Assembly (NCBI GenBank): GCA_964532485.1
Contig: CAZHKE010000100.1
Location: 1 to 5,121 of the forward strand
DNA: 5,121 bases
Direction of reading: 5' to 3'
Source: DATBSK01 sp964532485
GTDB lineage: Bacteria; Actinomycetota; Acidimicrobiia; IMCC26256; PALSA-555
The position numbers and the translations under genes were made by a program. This document shows, piece after piece, positions 1-5,121 of the stretch (positions within the stretch are counted from its first letter, which is position 1; each line of letters opens with the position of its first letter). Below the pieces are notes generated by a model. It saw nothing but the letters and a program-made list of their open reading frames with translations. It made no database searches and was not told where the DNA came from.

Positions 1-1
1 G

Positions 2-109
2 TTGCCCGCCGAGCTGCGCGACGAGTTCGTGGACAGGGTGCTCGCGACGCAGCCCCGTCCGTACACGACGCACATCAACCGGCTGTACGTCGACGCTCGC
101 CGGGGCTGA
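2..109 (+). CDS. C-terminal end of an upstream gene, possibly a SAM-dependent methyltransferase (partial)
   Basis: The window opens inside a reading frame that ends at TGA (107-109); 35 residues are visible and the start lies off the left edge. The tail runs from PAELRDEF through a Pro-Arg-Pro stretch to RLYVDARRG. An L-P-x-E-x-R-x-x-F helix followed by a final strand ending in a V-x-A-R-R-like sequence is common at the C-terminus of class I SAM-dependent methyltransferases of the trans-aconitate methyltransferase kind. That resemblance is from memory, and the catalytic SAM-binding part is not in view. The codon pattern (G/C at third positions) supports real coding sequence. The product is uncertain; that the stretch codes is fairly sure. 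Confidence 0.5.
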   Translation: MPAELRDEFVDRVLATQPRPYTTHINRLYVDARRG

Positions 110-113
110 CCGC

Positions 114-119
114 TACCGT
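114..119 (+). promoter_or_regulatory. TANNNT -10-like element for leaderless expression of the phospholipase gene
   Basis: TACCGT lies 9 nt before the ATG at 129, in the 19-nt space after the preceding stop codon. That distance would put the transcription start at or very near the start codon, as in leaderless actinobacterial mRNAs. There is no Shine-Dalgarno sequence before 129, which agrees. No convincing -35 box is seen. The same arrangement recurs before the gene at 4470. Confidence 0.4.
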
Positions 120-128
120 CTCGCCCCA

Positions 129-1130
129 ATGGGCCTCGACGTGCGTCTCTCACCCTCGAATGCGCGGGTGAGGGACGCATCCATGGTCGTGGTGGTGGTC
201 GCGGTGCTGGTGCTGGGGACCGCGCCGGTGCTCGCGGGTGGTGACGGGCAGAAGCGGCTCGACGACGTGTCGCTGCTCGGGACGCACAACAGCTACCACC
301 TCCGGCCCGAGCGCGAGCTCATCCCCGGGGAGCCGGCCGACTACGCGCACGGACCCCTCGACGTGCAGCTCGACGAGCAGGGGATCCGCAGCCTCGAGCT
401 CGATGCGTTCGACGGGCCGGCGTTCCCCGTGTTCCACTCGCTCCTCGTCGACACCGAGTCGAGCTGTCCGACGCTCGAGGAGTGCTTCGCGATCGTCGAC
501 GACTGGTCGCGAGCGCATCCGGACCACGAGCCCCTCGTGCTGTTCGTCGAGCCGAAGCCGCTCCCGACCAACGACGACCCGACCGTGCAGGCGGTGATCG
601 ACAATGCGGCCGCCGAGCAGGGCCTCACGAACTGGGACGCCGCCGGGCTCGATCGGGTCGACGACCTCGTGCGCGACACGTTCGGCAAGCAGCTCATCAC
701 GCCGGACGAGGTGCGCGGGAAGCGAAAGACGGTCCGCGAGGCCGTGCGGAGCGGCACGGGCTGGCCGACGCTCGCGAAGGCGCGCGGCCGAGTGCTCGTG
801 ACGCTGATCGGCGAGCCGGAGATCCGCGCCCTCTACACGTCTGACTCACCCACGCTCGAGGCGCGCGCCATGTTCGTCGACTCCGAGGGCAACGAGCCCT
901 TCGCCGCGGTGGTCAGCGCCGACCGCCCCAAGCCGAAGCGGTTCCGTCGCCTCGTGCGCGACCACTACCTCGTCAAGACCCGAGCCGACGCCGACGGCAA
1001 GGAAGCTCGCGCCAACGATCACACGCGAGCCGACACCGCGCTCTCGAGCGGCGCGCAGGTCGTGGTCACCGACTACCCCGTCCCCGACCCGGCGATCGGC
1101 CCGTACGAGGTGACGCTCCCGCCGCGCTAG
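129..1130 (+). CDS. Secreted Ca2+-dependent phosphoinositide phospholipase C-like protein (PI-PLC-C1 family)
   Basis: The 333-residue protein resembles the calcium-dependent PI-PLC group of the TIM-barrel phosphodiesterases, which split phosphoinositides or related glycerophospholipids outside the cytoplasm. Visible landmarks are the GTHNSYH motif with His53 as the first catalytic histidine, LELD at 89-92 with acidic metal-ligand candidates, FPVFH ending at His103 (second histidine), FVEPK at 139-143, and a closing barrel strand GAQVVVTDYPVPDP (308-321). Cys113 and Cys119 could form a disulfide. The N-terminus has a valine-rich hydrophobic core (19-35) ending in an APVLA-type Sec cleavage region, so export is likely. 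The start is ambiguous. ATG 129 has a leaderless-type -10 upstream and gives a signal peptide with arginines before the core. ATG 183 has a partial Shine-Dalgarno (GAGGGA, 170-175) but leaves no positive n-region. GTG 168 is also in frame. Family call is fairly sure; the actual substrate is unknown. Confidence 0.85.
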   Translation: MGLDVRLSPSNARVRDASMVVVVVAVLVLGTAPVLAGGDGQKRLDDVSLLGTHNSYHLRPERELIPGEPADYAHGPLDVQLDEQGIRSLELDAFDGPAFPVFHSLLVDTESSCPTLEECFAIVDDWSRAHPDHEPLVLFVEPKPLPTNDDPTVQAVIDNAAAEQGLTNWDAAGLDRVDDLVRDTFGKQLITPDEVRGKRKTVREAVRSGTGWPTLAKARGRVLVTLIGEPEIRALYTSDSPTLEARAMFVDSEGNEPFAAVVSADRPKPKRFRRLVRDHYLVKTRADADGKEARANDHTRADTALSSGAQVVVTDYPVPDPAIGPYEVTLPPR

Positions 1131-1181
1131 GTCAGCCGGACCAGAACGCGTCGTCATGGGAACCGCCCGTTCGGATCGGGG

Positions 1182-1187
1182 TACGGT
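1182..1187 (+). promoter_or_regulatory. Putative -10 element upstream of the first amidohydrolase
   Basis: TACGGT matches TANNNT and sits about 65 nt before the GTG start at 1252, in the 121-nt space after the phospholipase stop. It would place transcription start around 1193-1195, inside the palindrome that follows. A GGAACC stretch at 1159-1164, 17 nt upstream, resembles the -35 box of ECF sigma factors, but the -10 is not a typical ECF one. This is a suggestion only. Confidence 0.3.
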
Positions 1188-1190
1188 ACT

Positions 1191-1210
1191 CCCTGACACC
1201 GGCGTCAGGG
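1191..1210 (+). promoter_or_regulatory. Near-perfect 20-bp palindrome, candidate operator
   Basis: Half-sites CCCTGAC (1191-1197) and GTCAGGG (1204-1210) are exact inverted repeats around ACCGGC. Counting the whole 20 bp, 9 of 10 symmetric pairs match, with a CCGG centre and one A/C mismatch. It begins 3 nt after the putative -10 and ends 41 nt before the GTG start, where a TetR- or GntR-type repressor would block transcription. No T-tract follows, so it does not look like an intrinsic terminator. It could also act as a 5'-UTR hairpin with a 7-bp stem and 6-nt loop. No regulator gene is in the window. Confidence 0.5.
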
Positions 1211-1235
1211 ATCGCACGTCGGGCACGCCGGGCAA

Positions 1236-1245
1236 GAGGACGGAG
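1236..1245 (+). promoter_or_regulatory. Ribosome binding site deciding the GTG start at 1252
   Basis: GAGGA (1236-1240) is followed directly by CGGAG (1241-1245), with GGAG 6 nt before GTG 1252. This supports GTG over the in-frame ATG at 1156, which would translate the palindrome and add 32 residues that look non-conserved. The second amidohydrolase has a matching AGGAG-CGGAG pair before its ATG. Confidence 0.65.
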
Positions 1246-1251
1246 CGAGCC

Positions 1252-2478
1252 GTGGCAGAGCTGCCGAAGATCATCAGCGTCGACGACCACGTCGTCGAGC
1301 CCCCGCACGTCTGGCAGACGTACCTCCCCGAGAAGCACCGCGAGCGGGGCCCCCGGGTCGAGCGCAAGAGGTGGGGCCCGTTCCGGCTCAAGAAGGGCGC
1401 CAAGTACGAGATGGCCGAGGACGACGACGGCGAGTGGGGCGACGCCTGGATCTACGAGGACAAGGTCATCTACGTCCAGAAGAAGTTCGTGGCGATCCCC
1501 AAGGCCTCGACGCCCGACGGTGACATCTCCAAGTTCGACAAGACCGTCATGACGATGACCGCGACGACGTACGACGACATGCGTCCGGGCTGCTTCGACG
1601 CGGCCGAGCGCAAGAAGGACTTCGAGCTCAACTGGGTCGACGGGTCCCTCCCGTTCCCGACGTTCCCGCGCTTCTGCGGCCAGACGTTCTACGAGGCCGA
1701 CGACAAGGAGCTCGCGCTCGCGTGCGTCAAGGCCTACAACGACTGGATGGTCGAGGAGTGGTGCGACCCGGCCATCGGCGTCAACATCCCGCTCTGCATC
1801 ATGCCGCTGTGGGACGTGCAGCTCGCGGCCGCCGAGATCCAGCGCAACGCCGAGCGCGGCGTGCGCGCGGTGTGCTTCAGCGAGCTGCCGACCCGCCTCG
1901 ACCTGCCGAGCATCCACACCGGCCACTGGGACCCGATGTTCGACGTGGCGGCGGAGACCGGCACCACGGTGTGCATGCACGTCGGCTCCTCGTCGAGCGA
2001 CCCGGCGTCGTCGGCCGACGCACCCGCAGGTGTCGGCGGCATGGTGGCGTTCAACAACTCGATGGCGTCACTCGGCGACTACCTGTTCAGCGGCAAGATG
2101 GCGCAGTTCCCGAAGCTGAAGATCGCGTACTCCGAGGGGCAGATCGGATGGCTGCCGTACGCGCTGGAGCGGGCCGACACGGTGTGGGAGCAGCACGACG
2201 CGTGGATCCACGCCAAGCGCCTGTGCCCGGAGCCTCCGTCGACCTACTACTACGGCCGAGTCTTCGGCTGCTTCACGTGGGACCAGCACGGCGTGAACTC
2301 GCTGAACGAAGTGGGCGAGGACCAGATCTGCTTCGAGACCGACTACCCGCACACCGACACGACGTGGCCGAACTCGAAGGAGTACTGCGAGAAGATCCTC
2401 CAGGGCGTCGACGAGGACACGGCCTACAAGATCCTGCGCGGCAACGCGATCCGCATGCTCGAGCTCGACCGCGTCTAG
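1252..2478 (+). CDS. Amidohydrolase family 2 metal-dependent hydrolase/decarboxylase, copy 1
   Basis: The 408-residue protein belongs to the amidohydrolase-2 group (ACMSD/γ-resorcylate decarboxylase-like TIM barrels), whose members hydrolyse or decarboxylate ring-derived acids using a bound divalent metal. Landmarks: VDDHVVEP at 10-17, with Asp11 and His13 as the D-x-H metal pair; CMHVGSSS at 241-248, with His243 a likely ligand; YSEGQIGW at 293-300; and FETDYPHTD at 361-369, with Asp364 the likely catalytic or metal Asp. The family's FPTFPRFCGQ and AYNDWM segments are at 135-144 and 161-166. At about 400 residues it is longer than classical ACMSD (roughly 330), because of a charged insert after the first motif (about 25-125). 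There is no signal peptide, so it is probably cytoplasmic. It ends convergently on the cupin gene with shared stop bases. Substrate cannot be inferred; the family call is firm. Confidence 0.9.
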   Translation: MAELPKIISVDDHVVEPPHVWQTYLPEKHRERGPRVERKRWGPFRLKKGAKYEMAEDDDGEWGDAWIYEDKVIYVQKKFVAIPKASTPDGDISKFDKTVMTMTATTYDDMRPGCFDAAERKKDFELNWVDGSLPFPTFPRFCGQTFYEADDKELALACVKAYNDWMVEEWCDPAIGVNIPLCIMPLWDVQLAAAEIQRNAERGVRAVCFSELPTRLDLPSIHTGHWDPMFDVAAETGTTVCMHVGSSSSDPASSADAPAGVGGMVAFNNSMASLGDYLFSGKMAQFPKLKIAYSEGQIGWLPYALERADTVWEQHDAWIHAKRLCPEPPSTYYYGRVFGCFTWDQHGVNSLNEVGEDQICFETDYPHTDTTWPNSKEYCEKILQGVDEDTAYKILRGNAIRMLELDRV

Positions 2479-3050
2479 CCCGCCGGGCCCTCCCGCCAGG
2501 AGCGGTTGGCGGCCGCGAACACCTCGCGAGCGTGCTCCACGTCGTAGGGCGCCTCGGCCAGCGTCTCGGGGTCCCATTCGCTGCGCGGCGTGCGAAAGAA
2601 GTCGCCGCCGTAGACGTGGATCGCACCCGTCAGTCGCGCCGCCGGGTTGTGCACCGCGTGGATCGCGTCGTCGCCGAGCAGCAGCACATCGCCGGTCTCG
2701 ACGGTTGCGCCACCGCTTCGCGTCAGCCCTCCGGCGCCGCGGCGGAAGAGCTCGTTGTCCTCGACGCCGCCGTAGATCCCGATCGCGGCCCACATGCGGT
2801 GATCATGCGGGAAGAGGCGCATTCCCGGCGCCCACACGACGTCGAGGATCGTCAGCTCGTCGGACACGTGCAGCGCGTCGATGCCGCCCTCGTCGCGGGC
2901 GAGCACGTCGGACACGGCCTCGGGGTCGGCCAGGGCGCGCTCGAGCAGGTCGCGGACCGCGAGCGCGGGCTGCAACTCGCGTGCCGCGCCGGCACAGTCG
3001 GAGACGAACGCGTCGAGGTCGAACGCCGAGCTGGCCGCCATCGCGTCCAT
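2475..3050 (-). CDS. Cupin-fold metalloenzyme, cysteine-dioxygenase-like
   Basis: This 191-residue protein is a single-domain cupin. Cupin motif 1 is at 76-91 (G-x5-H-x-H, His82 and His84). Motif 2 fits G-x5-P-x-G-x2-H-x3-N in spacing, with Gly120, His131 and Asn135, though Gly126 and Asp128 replace the Pro and Gly. The motif-1 glutamate is missing, leaving a three-histidine iron site as in thiol dioxygenases. The PHDHRMWAAIGIYGG stretch recalls the predicted double-stranded beta-helix metalloenzymes near cysteine dioxygenase. It may therefore oxidise a small thiol or other substrate with O2, but this is family inference. The start at 3050 has GGAG (minus strand, 3058-3055) 4 nt upstream; ATG 3041 is an alternative with no such site. 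It converges on copy 1 of the amidohydrolase and diverges from copy 2 across the gap, so its promoter is probably partly hidden. Confidence 0.8.
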   Translation of the reverse strand: MDAMAASSAFDLDAFVSDCAGAARELQPALAVRDLLERALADPEAVSDVLARDEGGIDALHVSDELTILDVVWAPGMRLFPHDHRMWAAIGIYGGVEDNELFRRGAGGLTRSGGATVETGDVLLLGDDAIHAVHNPAARLTGAIHVYGGDFFRTPRSEWDPETLAEAPYDVEHAREVFAAANRSWREGPAG

Positions 3051-3078
3051 TGTGCTCCGATCACTCGACCAGATCGAC

Positions 3079-3178
3079 NNNNNNNNNNNNNNNNNNNNNN
3101 NNNNNNNNNNNNNNNNNNNNNNNNNNNNNNNNNNNNNNNNNNNNNNNNNNNNNNNNNNNNNNNNNNNNNNNNNNNNNN
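3079..3178. other. Assembly gap of 100 N
   Basis: Exactly 100 undetermined bases separate the start of the cupin gene from the ribosome binding site of the second amidohydrolase. A round 100 is the usual placeholder for a gap of unknown size, so true spacing, and even direct adjacency, are not established. The divergent promoters of both neighbours, and possibly a small gene, would lie here. Confidence 0.97.
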
Positions 3179-3190
3179 GAAGGAGCGGAG
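3179..3190 (+). promoter_or_regulatory. Ribosome binding site of the second amidohydrolase
   Basis: GAAGGAG (3179-3185) runs into CGGAG (3186-3190), with GGAG 5 nt before ATG 3196. It is the first readable sequence after the gap and fixes the start, giving a protein that aligns with copy 1 from its first residues. The doubled purine motif parallels that before copy 1. Confidence 0.75.
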
Positions 3191-3195
3191 CTGCG

Positions 3196-4425
3196 ATGAA
3201 CGTGCCCAAGATCGTCAGCGTCGATGACCACGTCGTCGAGCCGGCCCACGTCTGGCAGACGTGGCTGCCCGAGAAGCATCGGGAGAAGGGCCCGCGGGTC
3301 GAGCGCAAGCGGTGGGCGCCGTTCGTGCACCACCCGGGCGCCAAGTACACCAACACCGAGGACCCCGACGGTGAGTGGGGCGACGCCTGGGTCTTCGAGG
3401 ACCGGCTGATCTACGTGCAGAAGAAGTTCGTGGCGATCCCCCTGTCCGCGACGCCCGGCGGTGACATCGCCGAGTTCGACCGCACGGTGATGACCATGAC
3501 CGCCCTGACCTACGACGACATGCGCCCGGGCTGCTACGAGCGCGACGCGCGCGTGGCGGACTTCGAGCTGAACTGGGTCGACGGGTCCCTCCCGTTCCCC
3601 ACGTTCCCCCGCTTCTGCGGCCAGACGTTCCACGAAGCCGACGACAAGGACCTCGCGCTGGCGTGCGTGCGCGCGTACAACGACTGGATGGTCCACGAGT
3701 GGTGCGAGCCCTCGGGCGGCATGAACCTGCCGCTGTGCCTCATGCCGCTGTGGGACGTCGACCTCGCCGTCGCCGAGATCCGCCGCAACGCCGAGTGCGG
3801 GGTGCGGGCCTTCTGCTTCTCCGAGCTGCCCACCCGGCTGGGCCTGCCCAGCATCCACACCGGCCACTGGGACCCGGTCCTCGCGGTGTGCAACGACACC
3901 GGGGTCACGCTGTGCATGCACATCGGGTCGTCGTCGTCGAACCCGGCCGCCTCTCCCGACGCCCCCGAAGGCGTCGGCGGGACGCTGGCGTTCAACAACT
4001 CGATGGCGTCGCTCGCCGACTGGCTCTTCTCCGGCAAGCTCATGACGTTCCCGAAGCTCAAGCTCGCCTACTCCGAGGGTCAGATCGGCTGGATCCCCTA
4101 CGCCCTCGAACGCGCCGACACCGTGTGGGACCAGCACGACGCCTGGCAGCACTCCAAGGAGATCGTCCCCGAGCCGCCCTCCACCTACTACTACGGCCGG
4201 ATCTTCGGCTGCTTCACCGCCGACAGGGTGGGACTCGCCAACCTCGACAGCGTCGGAGTCGACAACATCTGCTTCGAGACCGACTACCCGCACACCGATA
4301 CCACCTGGCCCCACTCCAAGGAGTACGTCGAGAAGATGGTCGCCGACGCCGGCCTCGACGACGACACCGCCTACAAGGTGCTGCGCGGCAACGCGATCCG
4401 GATGCTCGAGCTCGACCGCGTCTGA
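3196..4425 (+). CDS. Amidohydrolase family 2 metal-dependent hydrolase/decarboxylase, copy 2
   Basis: The 409-residue protein aligns end to end with the copy at 1252-2478, with about three quarters identity by eye and only small indels: one residue near the N-terminus and two near residue 386. All landmark residues are kept: Asp10 and His12 in VDDHVVEP, His242 in CMHIGSSSS, Glu294 in YSEGQIGW, and Asp363 in FETDYPHTD. Both copies should therefore be active. Differences cluster in the charged insert (about 41-56), at about 84-122, and at 318-352, where the ligand pocket or surface may differ. There is no signal peptide. Codon use leans to ACC, CCC and TCC more than in its neighbours. It stands 44 nt before the next plus-strand gene with no visible terminator. 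It arose by duplication or acquisition of a relative; substrate unknown. Confidence 0.9.
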   Translation: MNVPKIVSVDDHVVEPAHVWQTWLPEKHREKGPRVERKRWAPFVHHPGAKYTNTEDPDGEWGDAWVFEDRLIYVQKKFVAIPLSATPGGDIAEFDRTVMTMTALTYDDMRPGCYERDARVADFELNWVDGSLPFPTFPRFCGQTFHEADDKDLALACVRAYNDWMVHEWCEPSGGMNLPLCLMPLWDVDLAVAEIRRNAECGVRAFCFSELPTRLGLPSIHTGHWDPVLAVCNDTGVTLCMHIGSSSSNPAASPDAPEGVGGTLAFNNSMASLADWLFSGKLMTFPKLKLAYSEGQIGWIPYALERADTVWDQHDAWQHSKEIVPEPPSTYYYGRIFGCFTADRVGLANLDSVGVDNICFETDYPHTDTTWPHSKEYVEKMVADAGLDDDTAYKVLRGNAIRMLELDRV

Positions 4426-4455
4426 CCCCGAGGAAGAGGCGTGGGCGCGCACCGG

Positions 4456-4461
4456 TAGGCT
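4456..4461 (+). promoter_or_regulatory. TANNNT -10-like element for leaderless expression of the small secreted protein
   Basis: TAGGCT lies 8 nt before GTG 4470, within the 44 nt after the second amidohydrolase. No Shine-Dalgarno sequence is close to the GTG (a GAGGAAGAGG stretch at 4429-4438 is over 30 nt away), so a transcript beginning at the GTG fits. No clear -35 box is seen. The layout matches that before 129. Confidence 0.45.
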
Positions 4462-4469
4462 CCCGGACC

Positions 4470-5120
4470 GTGATCACGCTTCGCCGCGGCGCCGTCGCGC
4501 TCGTCGTGGGCCTGGCGCTCGTCACGTCGGTCGCGCCAGGCGCGACCGCGGGCGGGGGGGACGCAGCGCCTGATCTCCCGCCCGACACGCGAGACGAGCT
4601 CGCCGCCATCTTCGACCCGGCGCTGGCGAAGCTCGGGCTCCGCACGACGCGAGCGACCCTCCAGGACCTCGAGAGCTACAAGTCGTCACCGACGGGCACG
4701 CACCTCGCGATGTACGTCGAGCCGATCGACCCGACGGGGGTCGACGACGACTACTACCTCGATCGCATCACGACGACGACCAGGATCTTCGTGCCAAAGG
4801 TGTTCAATCGCTGGTCGGCGCTCGAGAGCTTCGACGTCTGCATGGAGCCCGTCGAGAACCCCAGCCCGTCGCCGCCGCCGGTCACCCAGCTCCTCGTGAA
4901 CCGCAAGACGGCGAAGAAGATCAGGTGGCGGCGCGCCGACCTCGCGGACCTGATCGACGAGGCCGCGCAGCGCTCCGAGCGCGGCGCCGAGTCGGGCTCG
5001 CGCGACTCGTTCTTCCTCTACGTCTCGCCGCGCCTTCGCGACGCGCAGGCCTACGAGGACGCCCGCGACGAGGCCGGTCTGCCGCCGCTCACGACGACCA
5101 CCCGCGCCCCCGTCACCTGA
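4470..5120 (+). CDS. Secreted protein of unknown function
   Basis: I do not recognise the family of this 216-residue protein. The N-terminus is a clear Sec signal peptide: MITLRR, a hydrophobic core (about 8-22), then an A-T-A site with likely cleavage after Ala27. Cys124 is the only cysteine and there is no lipobox, so it is neither a lipoprotein nor disulfide-bonded within itself. The mature part begins with an acidic, proline-rich linker. Next comes a region with GTHLAMYVEP at 76-85 and YYLDRITTTTRIFVPKVFNRW at 95-115, a Pro-Ser stretch at 131-137, a basic/helical segment (about 145-172), and a Thr-rich tail. The start is GTG 4470, chosen because it begins the signal peptide and follows a -10-like element. 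A run of seven G (4554-4560) lies just after the cleavage site. It may share a transcript with the second amidohydrolase or use its own promoter; nothing links it to a reaction. Confidence 0.8.
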   Translation: MITLRRGAVALVVGLALVTSVAPGATAGGGDAAPDLPPDTRDELAAIFDPALAKLGLRTTRATLQDLESYKSSPTGTHLAMYVEPIDPTGVDDDYYLDRITTTTRIFVPKVFNRWSALESFDVCMEPVENPSPSPPPVTQLLVNRKTAKKIRWRRADLADLIDEAAQRSERGAESGSRDSFFLYVSPRLRDAQAYEDARDEAGLPPLTTTTRAPVT

Positions 5121-5121
5121 G

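Noticed and set aside
1191..1210. Palindrome as an intrinsic terminator of the phospholipase gene
   Set aside because: It has no T-tract, a short stem, and lies just after a -10-like element 60 nt past the stop codon; an operator fits better.
1156..1251. ATG at 1156 as the start of the first amidohydrolase
   Set aside because: It would add 32 residues with no counterpart in the paralogue and translate the palindrome; GTG 1252 has a well-placed Shine-Dalgarno.
1132..1980. Open minus-strand frame opposite the first amidohydrolase
   Set aside because: Same type of low-complexity antisense shadow; the plus-strand frame carries all the family motifs.
3051..3356. N-terminal extension of the cupin across the gap into the second amidohydrolase
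   Set aside because: The extension is undetermined bases plus antisense of a conserved gene; ATG 3050 has a usable GGAG upstream.
1252..4425. The two paralogues as an insertion sequence or composite mobile element
   Set aside because: The copies are hydrolases, not transposases, and I found no terminal inverted repeats or target duplications flanking them.
3061..4452. Long open frame of 463 codons on the minus strand opposite the second amidohydrolase
   Set aside because: It is repetitive in Val, Gly, Asp and Arg, mirrors the plus-strand codon structure and runs through the N gap. It is a shadow caused by high GC at third positions.
3663..4469. Apparent fusion of a long N-terminal region to the small secreted protein
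   Set aside because: The upstream part is the wrong frame of the amidohydrolase; true coding begins with the signal peptide at GTG 4470.

Overview
The window is very GC-rich, with codons ending mostly in G or C, GTG starts and short gene spacing. It shows family types common in high-GC Actinobacteria: an actinobacterial-style long amidohydrolase-2 pair and secreted proteins with apparently leaderless starts. An uncultured or draft actinobacterial genome, possibly of the Acidimicrobiia kind, fits best, but the taxonomy is inferred from style alone. A run of exactly 100 N (3079-3178) marks a scaffold gap, so this is a draft assembly.

Layout: (1) the tail of a plus-strand gene, possibly a SAM-dependent methyltransferase (2-109); (2) a secreted Ca2+-dependent phosphoinositide phospholipase C-like protein (129-1130, +); (3) a regulatory intergenic stretch with a -10-like element and a near-perfect 20-bp palindrome (1182-1210); (4) an amidohydrolase-2 family metal-dependent hydrolase (1252-2478, +); (5) a convergent cupin of the cysteine-dioxygenase-like type (2475-3050, -), whose stop codon shares a CTAG with that of the hydrolase; (6) the assembly gap, lying in the divergent promoter region; (7) a second amidohydrolase about three quarters identical to the first (3196-4425, +); (8) a small secreted protein of unknown function (4470-5120, +).

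The two amidohydrolases and the cupin between them form the functional core. All three look like soluble cytoplasmic metalloenzymes, and the arrangement resembles a catabolic or detoxification locus, though no substrate can be read from the sequence. The two flanking secreted proteins seem to be independent genes, each with its own TANNNT element 8-9 nt before its start codon. I see no mobile element, CRISPR array, tRNA or rRNA. No novel system stands out. The points most worth a second look are the palindrome before the first hydrolase, the paralogue pair split by a gap, the shared CTAG stop, and the leaderless-type starts.
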